DNA from: Megaleporinus macrocephalus
Lineage: Eukaryota > Chordata > Actinopteri > Characiformes > Anostomidae
Direction of reading: 5' to 3'
NCBI GenBank assembly: GCA_021613375.1
Contig: CM038728.1
Span: forward strand, 33,307,407 to 33,371,406
Length of the DNA: 64,000 bases
Position 1 is the stretch's first letter, and the number at the start of each line of letters is the position of its first letter. The notes under the pieces were generated by a model. That model was not told the origin of the DNA, did not search any database, and worked only from the letters and a program-made list of their open reading frames with translations. Shown piece by piece: positions 24,846-35,474 of this stretch. A program made the translations under genes and the position numbers.

Positions 24846-25360
24846 TACAATACCAGTCAAAAGTTTAGGATCACTTTAGAATTTCATTTCATGCAATTTT
24901 CATGCAATTCACAAACAATATTGTCCATTTCACAATGAATGTAAGTGTATCAGATGATTTTTAAAAAATAAAAATGTTTGTATTAAAGTCTATTTTTGTT
25001 TAGAGGCTTATTTTGCATACAGTCCTATTATCAGTAATAATCTCTGTCTAAATCTCCTGGTACGGCCGCCAATCCAAGTTAAGGATGTTATTGGACTAAT
25101 TGGTTGTTGGGACACTCTTGATCAATTGTGATCACAGCTGAAAAACATTCTACTAATAAGTGAGTATTAAAGGGAACAATATTCTAGGTTAGTTTAGTAT
25201 CTGAAGATCAGCAGTTGATGTCTTGCTGACCGACTCACAATGACCAGAAAGAAACAACTTTCTTTAGAGACCCGTCAGTCCATTGTTGTGTTAAGGAAGA
25301 AGATACTCCATTAAAACAAGAACATTTCACTGTGATCCCAAACTTTTGAGTGGTAGTGTA
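24846..25360 (+). mobile_element. 515-bp internally deleted Tc1/mariner derivative
   Basis: The ends are inverted: the left end reads TACAATACCAGTCAAAAGTT and the right end, reverse complemented, reads TACACTACCACTCAAAAGTT. The match continues as the next ten bases (TAGGATCACT against TGGGATCACA). The interior keeps only the start of a transposase frame, MTRKKQLSLETRQSIVVLRK, at about 25240-25300, the first part of the N-terminal DNA-binding helices. The rest of the gene is deleted and the right end follows at once. It is a non-autonomous derivative of a Tc1 family. Confidence 0.88.
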
Positions 25361-25884
25361 TATATATCGAGCAAGACAAAATACTAACTAAAACTTTCAA
25401 AAATTTCAGAATTTTGAATATAGGTATTTATATATAATAATAAAAATAAATAAAATAAAACATGAGAACTTGAAACAAAAATGTACAAAACCATGGCTAT
25501 ATAAATATAAATTGTCTAGTGCCCAGGCAACTATAGATTAATATAGATAAATACTTGAGAATATTGAATATAACTTGTTAGCAGGCCTGAATATCATGAG
25601 CTCTTAAAACAAAAACTTACAAAACTAATAATTATACCTGAAACTATAATCATTATAATGAAATCTGTAATATGTATAATATGTAAAACAAAAAACTAAG
25701 AATTTTCAGTGAAACACCAACATATAACGTAAAACCTGACAATGCTAAAGGCTAAGTAACACATATTTAACTATATCTTTTGAAATTTTAAATATATGTT
25801 GAAAGTACATACAAACTTGACCAGAAATGGGCTTTTGGTTGAGGATGCCAGAAAATAAATGCTGTTAAAGTGTAAAAAGCCTGC
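25361..25884. other. AT-rich spacer
   Basis: About 520 bp of A/T-rich sequence with AAAACTTTCAAAAATTTCAG-type words. No gene, array or recognised element. Confidence 0.5.
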
Positions 25885-26345
25885 TCTTAATACACCAATC
25901 AGCACCTAGACAAGCCTAGAGAGTCATTTGAAGCCCAGAATTGAACTTTATTGTCACAAACATAAACGTTATGCCTGGAAAGGAGTGAACAAGACTCGTG
26001 ACAAAAAGTGCACCATCCCTACTGTGAAGCATGGCGGTGGGTGGTTCAGGGTCATGTGAGCTGCAGGGAATTTACTCAAAACTGACAGCAGGATGAATGT
26101 GGCATCTTATCAGAACATACTGGAGGACAATTTGCATTTACCCGCCTGGAAGCTGTGCATGGAAAACTCTTGGACTTTCCAACATGACAGTGATCCAAAT
26201 CACACTGCCAAGTCGAGCCTTCGGTGGCTACAGCAGTCGAGAGTGAACATCCAGACCTGAATATCACTGAGACGCTTTGTGGAGATCTCAGTTCACGCAA
26301 GACAGCTCGAGAAATGATGGGAGGTGGAGGCTATTGGGGTAGGCT
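25885..26345 (+). mobile_element. degenerate Tc1/mariner transposase fragment, plus strand
   Basis: CACCATCCCTACTGTGAAGC then ATGGCGGTGGGTGGTTC covers the TVKHGGG-type motif. TTCCAACATGACAGTGATCC then AAATCACACTGCCAAG reads FQHDSDPNHTAK, the second-aspartate motif. CCAGACCTGAATATCACTGA covers the third-acid region. Stops and frameshifts interrupt it throughout, and no terminal repeats were found. Confidence 0.75.
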
Positions 26346-26402
26346 TACCACCTGAGCTAATATAGGGCCTTATCCACAACTACTACAGACCATCACTGGT
26401 GC

Positions 26403-27455
26403 AGTAGAGGATTAGGAACTGAAGGTGCTTTGTTTAATGATTGAATGATTTTGTGATGCCTTGTACTTTAATTTGAATCCCTTTAAAAAAACCTGAGAAC
26501 ATTAAAGAGCCACAAGATGCTGGACATGTTCCTTTGAGATTCTGGTCCATGTTCATATGATTAAGTCCTCCAGATGTTTCAGGAATCTCCTGTTCCACCA
26601 CATCCCAAAGGAGTTCTACTGGATTCGGATTCTTTAGGTAACTGAGATGTCCACTGAAAATCACTGAACTCATCATCATGTTCATGAAACTAGTTTGATT
26701 TATGGACTTATATTAAGATGACTCATACTTTGTATCATGGTGCATCATCATGCTGGACATAGTCGTTAGCAGACGGTCAATTGTGGCCATGAAGGTGGTC
26801 AGCAACAATACTCAATCAATGCTTGGTAGGTATTAACAGGCCAGAGTGTGTTGAGAAAACATTCCCCACCCCATTACACCACCTCCACCAGCCTGGGCTG
26901 CTTACACAAGGCACGTTGGGTCCATGTACCATGTATCACCATTTTCAGTCTTCAGCTGTCCAGTTCTGGAGAGCCTGTGTCCACTGCAGCCTCTGCTTTC
27001 TGCTGACTGACAGAAGTGGAACCTGACGTGACCTTCTGCTGTTGTAGCTCAAGCTTGGACGTGTTGTGGGTTCTGCAGTGCTTTTCTGAGATACTGTAGC
27101 TTTTCAAGCAGTCTGGCCATTCTCCACTGACCTCTCTCTCCTCAACAAGGTCAGCGCAACTGCAGCTTACTGGAGGTTTGTCTTTACTGCTCCATTCCTG
27201 AGTGACTCTAGAGAAGCTATGTGTGGTAATCTCAGGAGATCAGAAGGTACAGAAATACTCAAGCCCGTCTGGCACCAACAATCATTGAGATCGTTCATTC
27301 TGTTGCTTGATGTGATCTTTACCTGAAGTTGCTGGACCGTATCTGAATGATTTTATGCACTGCTGCCACACGATTGGCTGATTAGGTAATGATTGTATGC
27401 ATGAGTAGGTGTACAGGGATTCCTAATGAAGTGCTTGGTAACTGTATTTCAGCTT
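26403..27455 (-). mobile_element. decayed Tc1/mariner-type element, minus strand
   Basis: The minus strand near 26560-26690 reads LKNPNPVELLWDVVEQEIPE, matching the SPDLNPIEHLWDVVEREI-type motif of Tc1-like transposases. Further right, CAGCAACAATACTCAATCAA, CCCATTACACCACCTCCACC, CAGTCTGGCCATTCTCC and GCCCGTCTGGCACCAACAAT follow in the order expected from a well-known fish element. The right end TGCCACACGATTGGCTGATT then GTAGGTGTACAGGGATTCCTAATGAAG fits that family's end. No frame is intact. Confidence 0.75.
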
Positions 27456-27514
27456 CCATTTCAGCTCAGCTGAGCTGCGACAGCAATAAATATCATAGAA
27501 GTGAAATAATCCCA

Positions 27515-28002
27515 TTTTCCAGGATCCGGGTCGTGGGGGCAGCAGTCTAAGCAGAGAAACCCAGACTTCCCTCTCCCCATCCTCTATCTCCTCTGGGGGG
27601 ATACTGAGGAGTTCTGAGGCCAGCCAGGAGATATAATCCTTTCAGCGTGTCCTGGGTCTTCCCCGGGATCTCCTCCCGGTCGGACATGTCCGGAACACCT
27701 CCACAGGGAGGCGTCCAGAAGGCATTGTAACTAGATGCCCGAAGCACCTCAGCTGGTTCCTCTCAACTTGGAGGAGTAGTGGCTCGACTCTGAGCCTCCC
27801 CCCTATAATCGAGCTCCTCATCTCTAAGGGTGAGACCCGACAACGCACTGATCAAACTCATCTCAGCAGCTTGTATCTGCGATCTTGTTCTTTCGGTCAC
27901 TACCCACTACCTCAGCCCACTACCTCAGCTCTCTCTTCACCAGGACAGACCAGTACAGAGCCATCCTTCCCTCACTCGTGAACAAGACCCCGAGATACTT
28001 AA
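27515..28002 (-). mobile_element. LINE ORF2 C-terminal fragment (part 1), minus strand
   Basis: On the minus strand the codons read RCFGHLVTMPSGRLPVEVF, then a stretch around CPTGRRSRGRPRTR, then (one frameshift later) RDYISWLA-like sequence. This is the C-terminal end of a teleost non-LTR retrotransposon polyprotein. Toward the right it continues with TTGTATCTGCGATCTTGTTC and CACTCGTGAACAAGACCCCG. It breaks at GAGATACTTAA, where a piggyBac-like element is inserted, and resumes at about 28862. I am not sure of the exact LINE clade. Confidence 0.85.
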
Positions 28003-28861
28003 CCCTTATGCCATCTTAACATTCTGTTTACTCCCATTGTCCTACGGGTCAAAAACTGTACCAAAGCTCCAAAATCAAGCAGCTTAATTGAACTGTAAAT
28101 CCAAACCTGTTATTTATCTGCATCCCAGAGACTATATGTAGCCTCGCCACAGGACCTATATACTCCTGCTTATATCAAAAGCCTTACGTAACCACGCAGG
28201 TCAATCTCATCCATATTTTTCCAGTTTTCTCCATGTTACCGGAAACCCTCCAAATTTGTATTCTCCAGGATGATTTTTTCGATGGCTGGTATGATGAACA
28301 GTGGATGAAATGTCCTGGACATGGGCAGACGAATACCTTGTTGGTCCTGGAGTCGTCCTTATGATGTTTGATGCTGCTTTCATTCTCCGATTGCTGTCTG
28401 AATTTGATGAGGACCATGCAATTTTTCCATTTTTTGACAAAAATGTCTTTCTGTCAGCTTGAGGGATTTCCTCTTCTTTATCCGAAGATGCATCATCCTC
28501 TGGGTTGCATTCCTACCCATCTTCCTCTTCAGATACATCTTCATCCTCTTGTTCCTCCTGAGCTCTTGAAAATGTCTCATCCAGGACCTGTGAGGACCAG
28601 TGACACGACTTCTCATGGCTTCAGCAAAGAACCAACTAGGGGTACTTTGATTCAGGGTACTCTCTATACTGTGTTAGTTTTTATTATGTCTGAGATTTTT
28701 GTTTTTTGTTTTGTTTGGGAGCTTGTGTGGTTGGGTTAGCTGAAGACCATGAGTGCAGGTGCAGGACAAATGCAAGTTCCAGTTCCTATGAAGTCTTAAA
28801 ATTTAAAGTTGTAAAAAGTTAGTTTGAACTGAACATGGTAGCAGATCACTTTTGACCCGCA
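28003..28861 (-). mobile_element. piggyBac-like element inserted in the LINE
   Basis: Its left border is TTAA (27999-28002) followed by CCCTTATGCC, the expected piggyBac target and terminal CCC. Near the left end is CCTACGGGTCAAAAACTG, and near the right edge TTTTGACCCGC, an inverted CGGGTCAAAA pair. The interior carries a piggyBac transposase N-terminal pseudogene on the minus strand. A right-hand TTAA at the junction is not visible, so that end may be truncated. The LINE sequence continues directly on the other side. Confidence 0.8.
28090..28620 (-). pseudogene. piggyBac-type transposase N-terminal pseudogene (PGBD4-like)
   Basis: A full-length protein of this family excises and inserts the element at TTAA sites. 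Reading from about 28620 down, the minus strand gives an acidic stretch (QEEQEDEDVSEEEDG, then DDASSDKEEEIPQAD). Next come FLSKNGKIAWSS, ASNIIRTTPGPTRYSSA, and, after a frame change, IEKIILENTNLEGF. The last part is MDEIDLRGYVRLLI, a stop, then AGVYRSCGEATYSLWDAD at about 28100-28150. The order matches piggyBac/PGBD4-type proteins, and the dimerisation and catalytic part after SLWDAD is missing. At least two in-frame stops and one frameshift make it dead. Confidence 0.85.
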
Positions 28862-28945
28862 AGACTGAGGCAGGAGATCATTTCCAACCTGGAGAGGGCA
28901 CTCCACCCTTTTCCGACTGAGGAACATAGTCATGGATTTGAAGGT
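28862..28945 (-). mobile_element. LINE fragment (part 2), continuation of the 27.5-28.0 kb copy
   Basis: GGAGAGGGCACTCCACCCTT then TTCCGACTGAGGAACATAG, then CATGGATTTGAAGG, is from memory the stretch that follows GAGATACTTAAAC in this teleost LINE. It fits the LINE being one copy split by the piggyBac-like insertion. Confidence 0.72.
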
Positions 28946-29809
28946 TTTATCATATTATTTGATCATAGGTTTTATTCAGGTATAGTTGATTATGCGTATA
29001 TTGATTGGTAAGCTGTGTGTATATGATTGTAGGACTGTATAAGAGAAGGTAATAATACCATTCATCTGAATCAGATCCAGTGTCATTTAAAGAATTACAT
29101 AAAAGAGATGTAGTAGAAATAATAGAGATATCCATAACATCAGCTTCACAATCAGGTTCCAGGACATTCATGCGGTCATTCACGTCCAGATGATGATCAT
29201 TAGTGAGGATATATGTATATAAAGGCGTATCGCCAACTGCCCACGTGAAGCCCAGGCCTGATCGATAGAAACCCAATGTCTGCTGAGAATAATTGGAAGC
29301 CTCTAGTCTTCTTGATAGTGAGAGATGCATCATGTTCCCAGCGGTTTTATATATTTATTTATTTATATGTATATTTAGAGCTCTAATCCAATCGCCATTG
29401 ATTCGATTTGGAAATTAAGAGGCAATGATCGAGCCTTCTAATGTTCTTCTGATGATGTGGGAAGGAAAGCAGAGGACAGAAACAAACAAACAGAGGGTTT
29501 CTCATGGCATCAGGATCAATATGACGGCAGAGATGGAGGAGAGTGGACGAGAAGTCCGGCGAAGGACCCTGATTTTACAGGGTGTCTCTGACAGAATTTG
29601 GACAGTCACAATTCATAAAATTTGACACGAAAAATTTGGAATTTGAAATTTAAATAAAGAATAATGGATCATTTTAAGAATCAAGTATCAGGTTTAATTG
29701 AATTGTTTCTATTCAAAAATGTTCCCAGCCATGTCCATGTGGCCCCATGTGGGTTTTATCTGGGCCTGTTGTGGCTTTTTGATTGGACATGGACCTCAGT
29801 TGAGTTATA
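28946..29809. other. spacer with an unassigned minus-strand frame
   Basis: A 127-codon minus-strand frame at 28950-29333 reads normally, with SDSDEWYYY-type acidic/aromatic content, but matches no family I recognise and has no supporting context. It could be part of a decayed element. The rest is unique-looking with AT-rich patches near 29345-29380. Confidence 0.4.
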
Positions 29810-30165
29810 CATTGGTCCACAGTTTGTCATAACTTTGGTCCATGTTTGGGTTATAACTTTGGTCCCTGGGTGAGCTATAACTTTGGTCCCCAGTTGGTTT
29901 ATAACTTTGGGCCTGAGTTGGGCTACAATTGTGGTTCCAGGTGGGGTCAGACTGTGGGGCCCATTTGGATTACAGTTGTGGGTCTCAGTGAACCTAGCAC
30001 TGGTGACCCAACAAGGTTACAGTTGAGGGACTCAGATGGGTTACCATTGTGGGGCCAAGTTAGGCTGCTATTGTGGGCCCCCATTAATCTACAGTTGGGG
30101 ACACCATTTGGGTCACTATCATGGAGCCAAGTAAGGCTATATTAGTGGTCCCAACAGGGTTACAG
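29810..30165. repeat. old, diverged block of a 24-bp minisatellite
   Basis: Units such as GGTTATAACTTTGGTCCC gradually change into GGTTACAGTTGAGGGACTC and GGCTGCTATTGTGGGCCCC. They keep the frame TTGGGTTA-CA/AA-TTGTGGGCCC. The block is clearly related to the array at 30.9-31.9 kb but much more diverged. Confidence 0.85.
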
Positions 30166-30894
30166 TTATTTCTGTTTTGACTGTGGGGCCAGTGGATGGT
30201 CAGTCCATCAGCAGATCTATACCACAGTGTTTCCTTATGCTCTTTTGTTTCGGTGGTAATTTAATTGATTCAGGTATTTAGTACTCTGGTTACTATATGA
30301 CGCAGTTCAAAGCTGCTTTATCGATAGCGTGTTCAAATTTTCCAGTGTAACTCAGACAGGACGGTCCTAGCTCTCTAATATCAGATCAAACACAGAACTG
30401 TCACCAAAGGCTTTCAGTGAGCCGCATCCACAAAGCCAAAACTTTTATATCGCACCATCTTTCCATTAAGACTCAGGGATTTAGAAGTTTTTGAAGGGTA
30501 CAGCGGTAGAGGACACTGAAGAGCAGAGATATTACAGACTGAAGATGGTCTTAGTCTGCATCGTACAGGGATCTGAACCCGTGACCTGCTGTTATGGATT
30601 ATGGACGTGTTTACGGCTGCTAAACCGCACTTAAATCCTATATAATCATTCCGAGGGTAAAAGCACTCGCTCACCTTTACATAGCCGCATCCAAATGTCT
30701 GAACATCTCCTTAACGGTGAGAGCAGCTCCTGGAACGGTAGAGAAAAATAAACCACAGTGAACCATGACTGCCACAGCTGGGCCTTCATACTGATAATAA
30801 TCTCTGCTAATGCCCCTTTGGGACTCTAGTAGCATGTTAGTGCTTACACTGGTCAAGTCTTTTACATGGGGGGCAAATTTTACATGCAGGGGTA
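30166..30894. other. interruption between two blocks of the same minisatellite
   Basis: About 730 bp of unrelated sequence. On the minus strand, GTCACGGGTTCAGATCCC (30568-30585) looks like a tRNA-type B box and GGTTTAGCAGCCG (about 30614-30626) is a weak A-box candidate, so a tRNA-like SINE head may lie here. A full cloverleaf is not convincing and I do not call a tRNA gene. An 86-codon minus frame over the same interval has no known pattern. Confidence 0.4.
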
Positions 30895-31885
30895 TACATG
30901 GACCTCATTTGGGTCATAACTTTGGTGCCCAGTTGGGTCATAACTTTGGGCCCCAGTTGCTTTATAACTTTGGGCCCCAGTTGGGTTATAACTTTGGTCC
31001 ATAGTTGTTGGGTCATAACTTTGGTAGCAGTTGGGTTATAATTATAGGCCCCAGTTGGGTTATAACTTTGGGCTCCAGTTGCTTTATAACTTTGGGCCCC
31101 AGTTGGGTTATAACTTTGGTCCATAGTTGTTGGGTCATAACTTTGGTACCAGTTGGGTTATAACTATAGGCCCCAGTTGGGTTATAACTTTGGTCCCTAG
31201 TTGTTGGGTCATAACTTTGATCCATAGTAGGGTCATAACCTTGGTCCCCAGTTGGGTTATAACTTTGGTGCCCAGTTGGGTCATAACTTTCCGCCCCAGT
31301 TGGGTTATAACTTTGGTCCCTAGTTGTTGGGTCATAACTTTGGTCCATAGTTTGGTTATAACTTTGGTCCCTAGTTGTTGGGCCATAACTTTGGTGTCCC
31401 CAGTTGGGTTATAAATTTGGGCCCCAGTTGTGTTAAAACTTTGGGCCCCAGTTGGGTTATAACTTTGGTCCCTAGTTGTTGGGTCATAACTTTCTGCCCC
31501 AGTTGGGTCATAACTTTGGTCCCTAATTGTTGGGTCATAACTTTGGTCCATAGTTTGGTTATAACTTTGGTCCCTAGTTGTTGGGTCATATCTTTGGGCC
31601 CCAGTTGGGTTATAACTTTGGGCACCAGTGGGGCATAACTTTGGTCCCCGGTTGGGTTATAACATTACCCCAGTTGGTTTATAACTTTGGTCCCTGGTTG
31701 GGTTATAACATTACCCCAGTTGGTTTATAACTTGGTCCCTGGTTGGGTTATAACATTACCCCAGTTGGTTTTTTAACTTTGGTCCCTGGTTGGGTTATAA
31801 CATTACCCCAGTTGGTTTATAACTTTGGTCCCTGGTTGGGTTATAACATTACCCCAGTTGGTTTATAACTTTGGGCCCCAGTTGG
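30895..31885. repeat. 24-bp minisatellite (GGTTATAACTTTGGGCCCCA), conserved block
   Basis: The unit is TTGGGTTATAACTTTGGGCC plus CCAG, with variants GGTCCCTAGTTGTTGGGTCA, CCATAGTTGTTGGG and, at the right end (31640-31870), an alternation of TAACATTACCCCAGTTGG and TTATAACTTTGGTCCCTGG with a period near 46 bp. It includes many TTATAA words. Overlapping frames on both strands are artefacts. Confidence 0.95.
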
Positions 31886-33121
31886 ATTTGATTTGATTGA
31901 TCAAATTTGCCACTACAAATCAAAGCCCACCCCAAGTACTGATGATGTTTGCATTATTTTTGTATTATTTTGGTAGCATTAAGCTAAAATGGCACAACCA
32001 AACATAAACATCTATGAGATTGAGATGGTTTGCTAGACGCGGGCAGCTCCGATATTAACTTATTTTGGTTTTTGCCACGCTTGCCGTTCTCTCAGAGTTT
32101 ATGATAAACAGACCACCCGGAGAATGCAGGGGTAAAGTCTAAAGCCCCCCCACCCCCCACCAAACATGCCACACTTCATTTTCCAAAGGCTGATTCTGAC
32201 AGAGCGATAACGAAGCGATGATTGGAAATACTTCGTCCTACAGTAGCATTTAAACGCAATCGGCTTTAATTGGCGCCGATAGGGAAGTAATTGGATCCTG
32301 ATTGGCCGTTAATGAAGATGCGCGTCCTCTACGAGGGACGCTGCCACTCTGGTCTGGTTGTTTCTGGGGGACGCAGATTTAAAGGCCAGTGAATGAACTG
32401 CCCTCTATGTGAGCGACAGCCGGAAAAACAGTCAAACGGATATAAATAAAAAGCAAGCCGTCAGTTTTCCCGACTGTAATTCAGAAGCCGCCGTCGTGGC
32501 CTTCCGCCGATTACAGCCTTCAGAAAGACAGAGGCTTTGCGCTTAATTCCCGATTAGCCGCTCGCAGCGCTCGGCTCCTAGAGATTTTGTTTGTATGTAA
32601 ACATCCGAATCCCGACGTATCTGAAGGATTAATTAAAGTGCACGGACATCTTGTTAATGAATCTGTTCCAGGAATAAATTGGAAGTGGCTGCAGATTACG
32701 CTGGGAAGCTTTTTCCCGTCTGTGTCTTCGGCTCTGAAGGCCAAGTTGCGTGAAAAGAGGTCAGAAGACGATGAAGTCGCGATGTTGTTGTTGGTGGTGG
32801 TGGGGGGTAGATGTTCTCCTCTGCTCTTTAAGGAACTAGAGGAATGTTATATAGAAGCAGGCCAGGCTGGAAAGCTTCACTCCAGCTATCCTCTCATACG
32901 GCTCACAACATCTGCCCTAAGGTGGTGGATAGAAGTGTGAGGGGAACCATAAAAACCCAGGCAGGGGGTCTACACTGACCAAAGGCTAGTCTTCAGGGTG
33001 GGATAACAATGAGGAGCCAGTGGAGCCACACGATATATAAGCCATAAAATACATGAACGTTTGGGTTTTTTTTAGTTTTCAAAAGAGCTGAGCTATATAC
33101 ATTGGGGCGAAGGCAGGGTAG
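31886..33121. other. spacer, no gene recognised
   Basis: Unique-looking sequence of about 1.2 kb with ordinary GC content. A 117-codon plus frame at 32587-32940 has no recognisable family, and the minus-strand frame over the same bases is unconvincing. The segment 32180-32700 has the texture of ordinary single-copy DNA, where a conserved non-coding element could hide. The last 20 bases (GGGGCGAAGGCAGGGTA) are SINE-like. Confidence 0.45.
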
Positions 33122-33842
33122 ATGGTGGATTGTAGAAGGTGGATGGTAGATGGTAGATTTTAGAAGGTAGAAGGTGGATGGTGGATTGTAGAAGGTGGAT
33201 AGTAGATGTGGATTGTCGAAGGTAGATGGTGGATGGTAGAAGGTAGATGTGGATGGTAGATGGTGGATTGTAGAAGATAGATGATAAATAGTAAAAGATA
33301 GATGGTGGATTGTAGAAGGTGGATGGTAGATATGGATTGTAGAAGGTGAATGGTTGATGGTAGAAGGTAGATGGTGGATGGTAGATGGTGGATTGTAGAA
33401 GATAGATGGTGAATGGTAGAAGATAGATGGTAGATTGTAGAAGGCAGATGGTGGATGGCAGATTTTAGAAGGTAGAAGGTGGATGGTGGGTTGTAGAAGG
33501 TGGATGGTAGATGTGGATTGTAGAAGGTGGATGGTAGATAGTAGATGGTGGATGGTAGATGATGGATAGAAAAAGGTAGATGGTGGATTGCAGAAGGTGG
33601 GTGGTAGATGGTAGAAGGTGGATGGTAGATGGTGGATTGTAGAAGGTAGACGATGGATTGCAGAAGGTGGATGGTAGATGGTGGATTATAGAAGGTGGAT
33701 GGTGGATGGTAGATGGTGGATTGTAGAAGGTTGATGGTGGATGGTAGATGGTGGATTATAGAAGGTGGATGGTGGATGGTAGATGGTGGATTGTAAAAGG
33801 TGGATGGTAGATGGTGGATTGTAGAAGGTGGATGGTAGATGT
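33122..33842. repeat. GATGGTGGATTGTAGAAGGT-type minisatellite
   Basis: About 720 bp of irregular units mixing GATGGTAGATGGTGGATTGT and AGAAGGTGGATG, period roughly 27-28 bp with indels. Its left border is GGGGCGAAGGCAGGGTA (33104-33120) and its right border GGGGCGAAGGTAGGGTA (33847-33863). That short SINE-derived word is therefore duplicated on both sides of the array. A 248-codon minus frame is an artefact. Confidence 0.93.
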
Positions 33843-33845
33843 CAC

Positions 33846-34058
33846 TGGGGCGAAGGTAGGGTACACCATGGACAGGTCGCCAGTCCATCACATGGCCAAC
33901 ACACACTCACACCTACAGGCAGTTTAGAGTGAAGATCAACCTAACATGCATGTGTTTTGTTGTACCCCGCCTTCACCCCGATGACGTTTGGATATGCTCC
34001 AGCCGCCCCTCATGACCCCAACTAGCGTGATAAAGCGGAAGATGATGGATGGATGGCT
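33846..34058. mobile_element. rearranged tRNA-headed SINE fragment (inverted halves)
   Basis: The left part (to about 33957) is in minus orientation: ACCATGGACAGGTCGCCAGT, GGCCAACACACACTCACACC, GGCAGTTTAGAGTGAAGATC. The right part (about 33960-34058) is in plus orientation: CCGCCTTCACCCCGATGACG, CCCAACTAGCGTGATAAAGC, GGAAGATGATGGATGGATGG. In the intact copy at 43.9-44.3 kb both lie on the same strand, so this copy is internally inverted or two copies have joined. Confidence 0.8.
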
Positions 34059-35474
34059 TGTGTTCCTGTTTTTGGCCTCGTGTTATTAGTTTCTCTAGAA
34101 GTCTGAAGACTGGAGTTGTGTTTATTTCCGTAATGCTCCCCAGATGACCTTCGGGCTAATCCCAGGATTAGCGCTGGGTGGCATGGTGGGGACATTGATC
34201 TGTTTTCCGTTTTCCTGCGCTCCTCAAACAGTTAAACGATACCCAGTGGGGGCGAGCGAGTGAAACCCAGTCTGGGCCGGGGCTCTAAAATAAGCCCATA
34301 CTGGTTTTATCCCAAACAGTGGAGTGCAGCTGGGAACAATTAGGATCCGAAGGAGGACAGGAAGATTACATTTGCATTTGTATAGCCTTCGCCGGCTGCA
34401 AATGTCAGCGCTCGGAAATTCCGGCGCGGTGTTTGGAGGAGAGGAGAGGAGACGGCGACGCACCTGCATTAAACGCTAATATTGGTGATATGATCCACAC
34501 ATTTGGTTCTTAAGTGCACGGGATCAAACGGAAAACCGAGACCAGGGACATCCAATTTGGGCTTTGCCGGAGAATGCACAGTGGTAATATGCATAGTGAT
34601 GACTTCGCCTCATCCGCTCAATGAAACCCCAGCAGCGATGTTCCCCCAGAAATAATGTAATACGCTGTTTTTAGGCCAGGCGGAATACGCAGAACTAAAA
34701 AGAGGGAGGAAAAAAAAAACAACCCAGAAGCTTAAACAGAAACACATAATGACTCACGGCTGTGCTTCATCATGAGCCGCCGAGTGGTTTGCGCGAGTAC
34801 GGCTCGTTTTCCGTCTTTGTCGGGGAAATAATGGTTGTATATTTATCCAGGGAGTGTGAAAAGCTGCTTTTAATATGTTTCTTAACTTTAAACCCCTTAA
34901 ATGCACAGCTGGGGTCATTAGCGAACACTGACCTTGGATGTTGTGGTTGTTTTTTTTTTGTTTTTTTTGGTTGTTAAGTGACAAAAAATCCAGATATAAC
35001 AATTTATTTAAATAATAATTTAAACAATAAAATAATAGCTATATTTTTTCAGATATATTTGTTCTTGGTTATAACTCATTTCAATCACCATTTCCAGTTA
35101 ATGAAGCTTGTGAGGTGAAAGCTCTATTTGGAATATCAGGTTTTGGTCAGTCAGTTTTATACTCATGTACACTCATGATATATGACTTGGTCCTAAAAGT
35201 TGTTTTCCCTGTTGTGTTGAGCTCATGAATAATTAATGAGCTCTGCTATGATTGGCTGGTTTACAGCGAGACACCGCCGTGATGATCACACAGAAGCAAC
35301 ATGGACCAATTTTACCTAGCTATGCTGGTTACTTGGAACTGCTGGAGTTGCTAACGTTACCTGTACTAGCTACTCTCTTTCATCTGGACATCAAACACAA
35401 AGTAGATTAAAGTTGTCAGAGTCAATCAGCAATCACACATTCAGATCAGACAATCTGGAGCTGGAACAAAGTTG
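34059..35474. other. spacer, no gene recognised
   Basis: Unique-looking, ordinary composition. The region 34930-35050 is T/A-rich. A short perfect palindrome GAGCTCAT-(9 bp)-ATGAGCTC lies near 35219-35243. The 64-82 codon frames have no known pattern. Its last bases, GATGGTAGATGGTGG, are identical to monomers of the 33.1-33.8 kb array. Confidence 0.5.

Noticed and set aside
24846..25360. A working Tc1 transposon
   Set aside because: Only the first codons of the transposase remain between the ends, so it cannot encode its own movement.
28950..29333. 127-codon minus frame next to the LINE fragment
   Set aside because: Reads normally but I cannot assign it, and it starts right at transposon debris. 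Noted as spacer instead of called as a gene.
32587..32940. 117-codon plus frame in single-copy sequence
   Set aside because: Ends in low-complexity Val/Leu/Gly codons, shows no known domain, and competes with a minus-strand frame over the same bases.
35219..35243. Perfect GAGCTCAT / ATGAGCTC palindrome as an operator or terminator
   Set aside because: Eight-base arms with a nine-base loop are expected by chance in 64 kb, and no transcript context supports a role.
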